DNA from: Telopea speciosissima
Lineage: Eukaryota; Streptophyta; Magnoliopsida; Proteales; Proteaceae
Assembly (NCBI RefSeq): GCF_018873765.1
Contig: NC_057923.1
Location: 1,426,001 to 1,490,000 of the forward strand
Direction of reading: 5' to 3'
Length of the DNA stretch: 64,000 nucleotides
Below, piece after piece: positions 59,526 through 64,000 of the stretch. Positions within the stretch are counted from its first letter, which is position 1. Each line of letters starts with the position of its first letter. The position numbers and the translations under genes were made by a program. A model generated the notes under the pieces. The model searched no databases. It was not told where the DNA came from and saw nothing but the letters and a program-made list of their open reading frames with translations.

Positions 59526-60203
59526 CTCTAGACTCACCACTCTAATTCATCCTCATCGAAGGGACCAAATCCACCACATGAATATTTAGAGAAAGATTAA
59601 ACACACTGCACGTTTAGCCTGGTTAACCACAATGCACACCGAAATTTATTAAAGCCATCCAAACTCCAAAACATAAATTTGATAGATCACCTAATTAGTC
59701 GGTCAAAACTAAGTACTAGACAATTGTTAATCAGTCAAAAAGAGAGTTACCAATACACTTCTCACCTCTTTGTTCAGGAACCCCGGCACAGACACATCAG
59801 GTTACCAAGCTACAAATTACATGTTGTTGCCAAGAATAATGCAAGGTGATTTGGAATTTCAACAACGTCGGCTGTCAGTGATCCTTCTTCCACAATGGAA
59901 CTTAAACTGCTACGATGATTACACACAATACACACACACAACAGCCAACATTGAAGAAATCACAAAATTATACACATTTGGCAGAGTCAAACTTGTTGTC
60001 CATCACAGATCAATCAGTGCTGACTCCCAAAAATTTAGAATAGGACGATTGCATACTACATAACCTGTATGTAGCTTTGGCAAGACAACAATAGAAATGT
60101 AGAGCTGCTTTGGTTTGTTTAGCACATCTGTATCCTACAATAAGGTAGATTTAGGCTGAGAACATAATACAGGATCATATGCATCTATCTCATGTATTAT
60201 CTT

Positions 60204-60389
60204 ACATAAACTGTTCTAAATACCCCCAGCCACCTTTCATTAGTTCAGCTAGTAGTTGCACACCTCTTGAACTTCACCGTCTACTGCCTGTATTCTCTAC
60301 ATAAACTGTTTTAAATATCGCCAGCTGCCTTTCATTAGTTCAGTTAGTAGTCACACAGCTCTTGAACTTCACCATCTGAAGAAGTAAAA
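60204..60389. repeat. Tandem duplication of about 95 bp
   Basis: ACATAAACTGTT(C/T)TAAATA followed by CTTTCATTAGTTCAG and CTCTTGAACTTCACC occurs at 60204 and again at 60299, with a handful of substitutions. Confidence 0.88.
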
Positions 60390-60425
60390 TTTGTGTTAAC
60401 GTTTCAGGATATCATTAATAAAACT

Positions 60426-60575
60426 TCAGACATAGGGTTCAGCGGCCTCACCAACGAGGTTCACAGCCAAGTTTGCTTGGGCATCAGCCTCCCAATTAGC
60501 ATCCTTAACCAAGACGAAAAGATATATGAGCCACACAAAAACGCAGATGAACATGAAAAACACAGCTGAATCAAA
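60426..60575 (-). CDS. Possible terminal exon of an unrecognised membrane protein
   Basis: After a good acceptor (GGTTTTGATTCAG on the minus strand, ending near 60570) the frame gives AVFFMFICVFVWLIYLFVLV. This is a clear transmembrane helix, followed by KDANWEADAQANLAVNLVGE and AAEPYV before a stop. Amino-acid use is protein-like, but I do not recognise the family. Upstream exons should lie to the right, where I see only repeats, so it may be a gene fragment. It could also be a chance frame. Confidence 0.3.
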   Translation of the reverse strand, partial: FDSAVFFMFICVFVWLIYLFVLVKDANWEADAQANLAVNLVGEAAEPYV

Positions 60576-60739
60576 ACCAGACAAGCATAATAACATCTCA
60601 ATGAAACAAGTCCGCTTCCCCACTGGGTCTCTTGTACCGCTAATGGATCAATATTCTTACATAGAAAAGAAAGCAACTAAAGTCAACAGTTAAAAAAAAT
60701 ATGGGACGCAAAAGATCAACACCAACACACTGAAAACAA

Positions 60740-61340
60740 ACTAACAATGAGCAACTTGTAGAAACTGTAACCTATTCAAGATCCAAAAAACACAATAAAC
60801 AGAGAGCAATCAATCACACAACAACGCAAGGATTTACGTGGTTCAGCAAGGTGCCTATGTCCACAGAAAGATGAGAGCAGTTTTCACTAACAATGGAGAA
60901 AGAGTTACAATATGTCTTACTCATGCCTCCCCGTGTTTACAAAGAATTCCCAGTAAACCTAATAACACCCCATCGCAACAATTTATAGGGATAAAAAGAG
61001 AGACAAACTTCCAATAATACCCCCCATGTAAACCCTAAAAATGTCCTACAGGCTTCTAATGGCCCTTTGGAGGCAGCCCACAACCTAATCCATAGAATAC
61101 AAGACATCAACTCTCAATAATCTCCACCTTGGCTTGGATTCTGCAAAGCTCCCATGAAGATAGCCTATAAATCTGTTTATCCCCGAATAGACACTGAATT
61201 TTGTCACCCTAAAAAACCCTCCACACAATGATGAATCGAGTCCGGCATTGCTCTCAGAAATCATACGATGAAAAGTGACTGTTTCACCCCTGGGGTAATT
61301 TGGGTGCTCTAATCTCCTCAAATTAACCAAAACTTCTAGG
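60740..61340 (-). mobile_element. Copia-like LTR fragment, minus strand
   Basis: It contains GCAAGGATTTACGTGGTTCA and GTGCCTATGTCCACAGAAAG, words also seen in degenerate form at about 24120 and 26425. Near 61109-61130, CAATAATCTCCACCTTGGC reads on the minus strand as a polypurine tract (CCAAGGTGGAGAT) followed by the LTR start. No second LTR was found. Confidence 0.55.
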
Positions 61341-61529
61341 ATAGGTGTGTTCTATCATTTTGCACCTGAATCTAGCCTTTCATGTGAAGATGACGTCGTT
61401 TGGCCACTATTTCATCAAAATTATTATTGTGCAGGTCCCCTGCTTTGGGTGCGGTTTTGACAGTGTTGCCAGCTGAAGTTGCATCAGTTCTCCACATCAT
61501 TGGATAGTGCTTGGAAAAACCATTCCTTA

Positions 61530-61884
61530 TGTTGACTCCATCATTAATACTACTGTTTAAGTATATGTATATCGAGCTCCTAGGGTTAGAGAGTATCTTG
61601 ATTAGAATATTCCTTATTCTAATTGAGATACCTAGCTCCTAGGTGACTCACTTTATGATTATAATTAGGTGTTAGCTAGTCCTAGTCTTAGTTGGTTTCC
61701 TAGTATGTTTCTAATTTTGTTTCTATGATTCCTACTAGGATTAGGAATCTTTGGTTGTACTTTGGATTCATATATAAATAAAAGTTTGTGAGAGGGACTG
61801 ACTAGTTCGATCCAACATAACATCAGTCCTGTTCTCTCTTCTCCACCCTCTCGGCATTGGTTCTCTTGTGTTTATTTTGTTACA
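61530..61884 (+). repeat. LTR with adjoining primer site, plus strand
   Basis: It starts TGTTGACTCCATC and ends TTTTGTTACA. The primer site TGGTATCAGAGC follows directly (61885-61896). CATATATAAATAAAAG near 61769 is a likely LTR promoter. The following leader leads into a LINE fragment rather than gag. Confidence 0.65.
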
Positions 61885-62169
61885 TGGTATCAGAGCACAA
61901 CCAATAGTTGGTTGTTGAATCAGATTCTGGTCTGAAGGTCTTCTCAAGCTTCTCTTAAAGGGGTGCAGCACCCTATGCTGCATACTGTTACAGATTAAAC
62001 CCTAGATGTAGTTTTCAATTGAAAACTAGGGTTTTATTACTTACCAAGTTCAATTGAAGATCATTACTACCTTGCTTTTGATTCATTTCAGTGGATCCTC
62101 ATTGAAGACTGCAGATTCAGTGGATTCTCCCATTCTCAGTGTAGCAGAGATGACAACGTTGAGATGAAT

Positions 62170-62466
62170 GTGTAGCAAAACTAGGAAGGATAAAGTAAGG
62201 AATAACCATATTACAGCTGGGTCGGGAGTAGGCCTGATTCATGATAAGCTTTGAGAGAATCGCTTGAGGTGGCATGGCCATGTTCAATAGAGGCCTTGGG
62301 ATGCCCTAGTACAGAGGAGTGGTTTGATTCAGATTGAGGGAACAAAAAGAGCCAGGGGCAGCCCTAAAATAACCATAAGAGAAGTGGTGAGGAAAGACAT
62401 GCTTAGCTTAGGCCTCATATCATGTATGACTTTGAAAAGAGCTGATTGGAGAGCAAGGATCTAGTT
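62170..62466 (+). pseudogene. LINE remnant, C-terminal end of the ORF2-type protein
   Basis: The plus frame reads ENRLRWHGHVQ, a stop, then RPWDALVQRSGLIQIEGTKR. It continues ARGSPKITIREVVRKDMLSL and then TLKRADWRARI. This is the well-known LRWFGHV...RGRPK...W C-terminal block of a plant LINE class. It has in-frame stops. Confidence 0.75.
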
Positions 62467-62494
62467 GGGCTAAGGCTCTGTTGTTGTTGGAAAT

Positions 62495-62696
62495 CTCTCA
62501 TTCAAGAGTTGGGGGTTTTCAGTTGCTAAACCTCTGAAGATGTATTGTGATAATCAAGCTACAAATTAAATTACCAGTATCTCAGGCGATCAACTTGGCA
62601 ATATATTCACTAAGGTGTTGTTCCGGCCTGTGTTTCTTAATGGTTGTTCCAAGTTGGGTATGGGAGATATATATACTCTAGCTTGAGGGGGAGGGT
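62495..62696 (+). pseudogene. Copia pol remnant (RNase H end) and polypurine tract
   Basis: Pieces are FSVAKPLKMYCDNQAT, then after a break GDQLGNIFTKVLFRPVFLNG and CSKLGMGDIYTLA with a stop. This is the C-terminal end of Copia polyprotein. CTTGAGGGGGAGGG after the stop (62682-62695) is the polypurine tract. The middle of RNase H is deleted. Confidence 0.8.
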
Positions 62697-62960
62697 TTTT
62701 GTGTATTGTGGGATTATGCCGAGTAGTTGAGTTGTAATTAGTTTGTGATTTCCTTTTAGTTATTTCCTTCTACTGTAATGAGACTTACTCTTAGTAGGAA
62801 ACCTACTAAGAGTTGGTTACCTGGTAATATAAAGGAAGGGTCTAGTCCATGATAGAAAGAAAATTCCTATCGTGGCTCTAGCTCTCCCTCTCTCTTCTCC
62901 ATCGTACTCACTCACTTCTTCTTCCTCTTTCTCTTGCTGGTTTACATATTTGGTATTATT
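62697..62960 (+). repeat. Probable 3' LTR or LTR fragment
   Basis: It follows the polypurine tract and contains AGGAAACCTACTAAGAG, AATATAAAGGAAGGGTC and CTCTCCCTCTCTCTTCTCC, and ends near GGTTTACA. It does not resemble the LTR at 61530, so the two belong to different families. Confidence 0.5.
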
Positions 62961-62999
62961 AATGTAATTCTAGATAGGTGTAATACCAACTAGAACCAG

Positions 63000-63850
63000 A
63001 ACCAGGATCTGCTAGGGTTTAGCATAATCAGCTAGGGCAGAATGGGTGAAATAATCAGATTAGGGTTAGGGTTTAGAGAAGTTTAGGGTTTGATAGTAGG
63101 GTTAGGGTAAGTTGATGTGGGGAAATCTTCCAGTGAGGGTCCTGGGATGTTTTGATGAAGTTCGGTATGTAAACTTGAATGGGCAGTGGAATAGGTTTAG
63201 GGTTTATGGATTTTTGAAAAGGGAATAATGTAGAAATCTAGGGTTTATAATGGGAGGTTAGGGCAGGGTCTTGGATCGAGTTTCCCTAAGAGTGTGAGGG
63301 AGATTCGGTCCAAGTTTGGTCTGTTCCTGATGGTGGATTTAAGCTGGGCAGAGTTTAGGTTATGAATGGCTGTCTAGAGATGAAGGGTTGTTAGGGTTAG
63401 GTTAGAGGATTAGGAGAAGAAGGTTTTGGGGTTTGGGATGTTTACTTACTTGCTGAATGAAGGATCCTGGGACTTGCAACAAATTCCAGCAACTGTACTT
63501 GAAGGTTTCAATACTCGGCTGTAGCAGAACTTGAACAAACTGGAGTGTATTCAAAGGAGAGAGACAGTGACAGCCTCACCTTCACAGCCTATCTCAGGAC
63601 AGTGGATGCATAAAAACAAATTTTCTTATTCATAAATCGTGGGAGGCTCAATTGAGCTCTTACATATATATAGCCTTAAGGCTGGAAAGAAAACAAACTC
63701 TAACTATGACTCCAAACATGACTAGGACTCAAAACAGAACTAGGAATGCTACTAGGACTTCTAATTTAGGATTCAACTTGCACTAGGAATTCTAAACTAG
63801 AATTACAACTCAATAAAAAGATTAAATAAAAACAGCAATATAAATCGCGG
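63000..63850. repeat. Possible LTR-derived remnant rich in TAGGGTTT words
   Basis: The first part (63060-63270) holds many AGGGTTTAGGG/TTAGGGTTAG words. Then come CCAGCAACTGTACTTGAAGG, a TACATATATATAGCC promoter-like stretch on the minus strand, and ACTAGGA-rich DNA. The layout resembles 18030-18850 and 38110-39400. A GTGTAGGGA/TCCCTACAC inverted pair lies at 63851-63918. Confidence 0.35.
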
Positions 63851-64000
63851 GTGTAGGGAATCCCCCTACACCTACTCATGGCTACTCCTGCTGGTGTAGG
63901 GAAGAATCCCTACACCGGTGGATGGCTTTAGACAGTCAGTTTACATCAATTATGATACAAATATGAACTAAGATAACTCACTGACAACCAATTAAGGGGA

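Noticed and set aside
59770-60063. 97-aa plus-strand frame
   Set aside because: Composition is like the surrounding non-coding DNA and no domain is visible.
63060-63270. Interstitial telomere repeat
   Set aside because: TTTAGGG words are frequent but not in a regular tandem array; spacing and sequence vary, so it is better seen as part of an old repeat.

Overview
The window is nuclear DNA of a flowering plant, probably a eudicot. The evidence is spliced genes with GT-AG introns, an AP2/ERF transcription factor, a HAK/KUP potassium transporter, nested LTR, LINE, hAT, Helitron and MITE elements, and a decayed insert of plastid DNA. The species cannot be fixed from the sequence. No bacterial or viral genome features are present.

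Four genes are well supported, and all lie on the minus strand. (1) A HAK/KUP/KT potassium transporter has nine coding exons between 1919 and 8107 and encodes 784 aa. (2) A single-exon AP2/ERF factor (14172-15191, 339 aa) is of the LEAFY PETIOLE/PUCHI/FRIZZY PANICLE type. (3) Cytosolic ribosomal protein eS27 (RPS27) has four coding exons at 32298-33001 and encodes 86 aa. (4) A calcium-regulated mitochondrial ATP-Mg/Pi carrier (SCaMC/APC type) has four coding exons at 51745-57272 and encodes 510 aa. I derived the exon joins by hand from splice sites and reading phase; all phases close. The genes are unrelated in function and do not form a cluster. A fifth possibility is a membrane-anchored terminal exon near 60.4-60.6 kb, which I do not recognise.

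The rest is mostly transposon-derived. 9.3-12.3 kb holds two LINE remnants, a MITE and a perfect 35-bp hairpin. 13.4-23.9 kb is AT-rich, gene-poor DNA upstream of the ERF gene, with microsatellites, a hAT-type MITE and an exact 80-bp tandem duplication. 24.0-26.9 kb is a Copia-like element interrupted by an 824-bp hAT-type element with an exact 8-bp target duplication. 36.3-36.9 kb is a mosaic of plastid DNA (petD, trnR-ACG and psaB pieces). 39.4-47.8 kb is a complete minus-strand LTR element (274-bp LTRs, 5-bp target duplication) without recognisable pol. A 5,046-bp hAT transposon with 28-bp inverted ends, an 8-bp target duplication and a broken transposase sits inside it. 48.2-50.2 kb is a 5'-truncated LTR element whose two LTRs differ by a Tourist-like MITE. 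Intron 1 of the carrier gene holds LINE fragments, a MITE and a probable non-autonomous Helitron. 60.7-64 kb is a pile of LTR, LINE and Copia fragments.

The most interesting layer is the non-autonomous elements. Four copies of one short hAT-type MITE lie in this window, one of them in a potassium-transporter intron. The large hAT element carries clustered palindromic TCGCGA/ATATAT motifs at both ends. I did not find a clearly new enzymatic or defence system.
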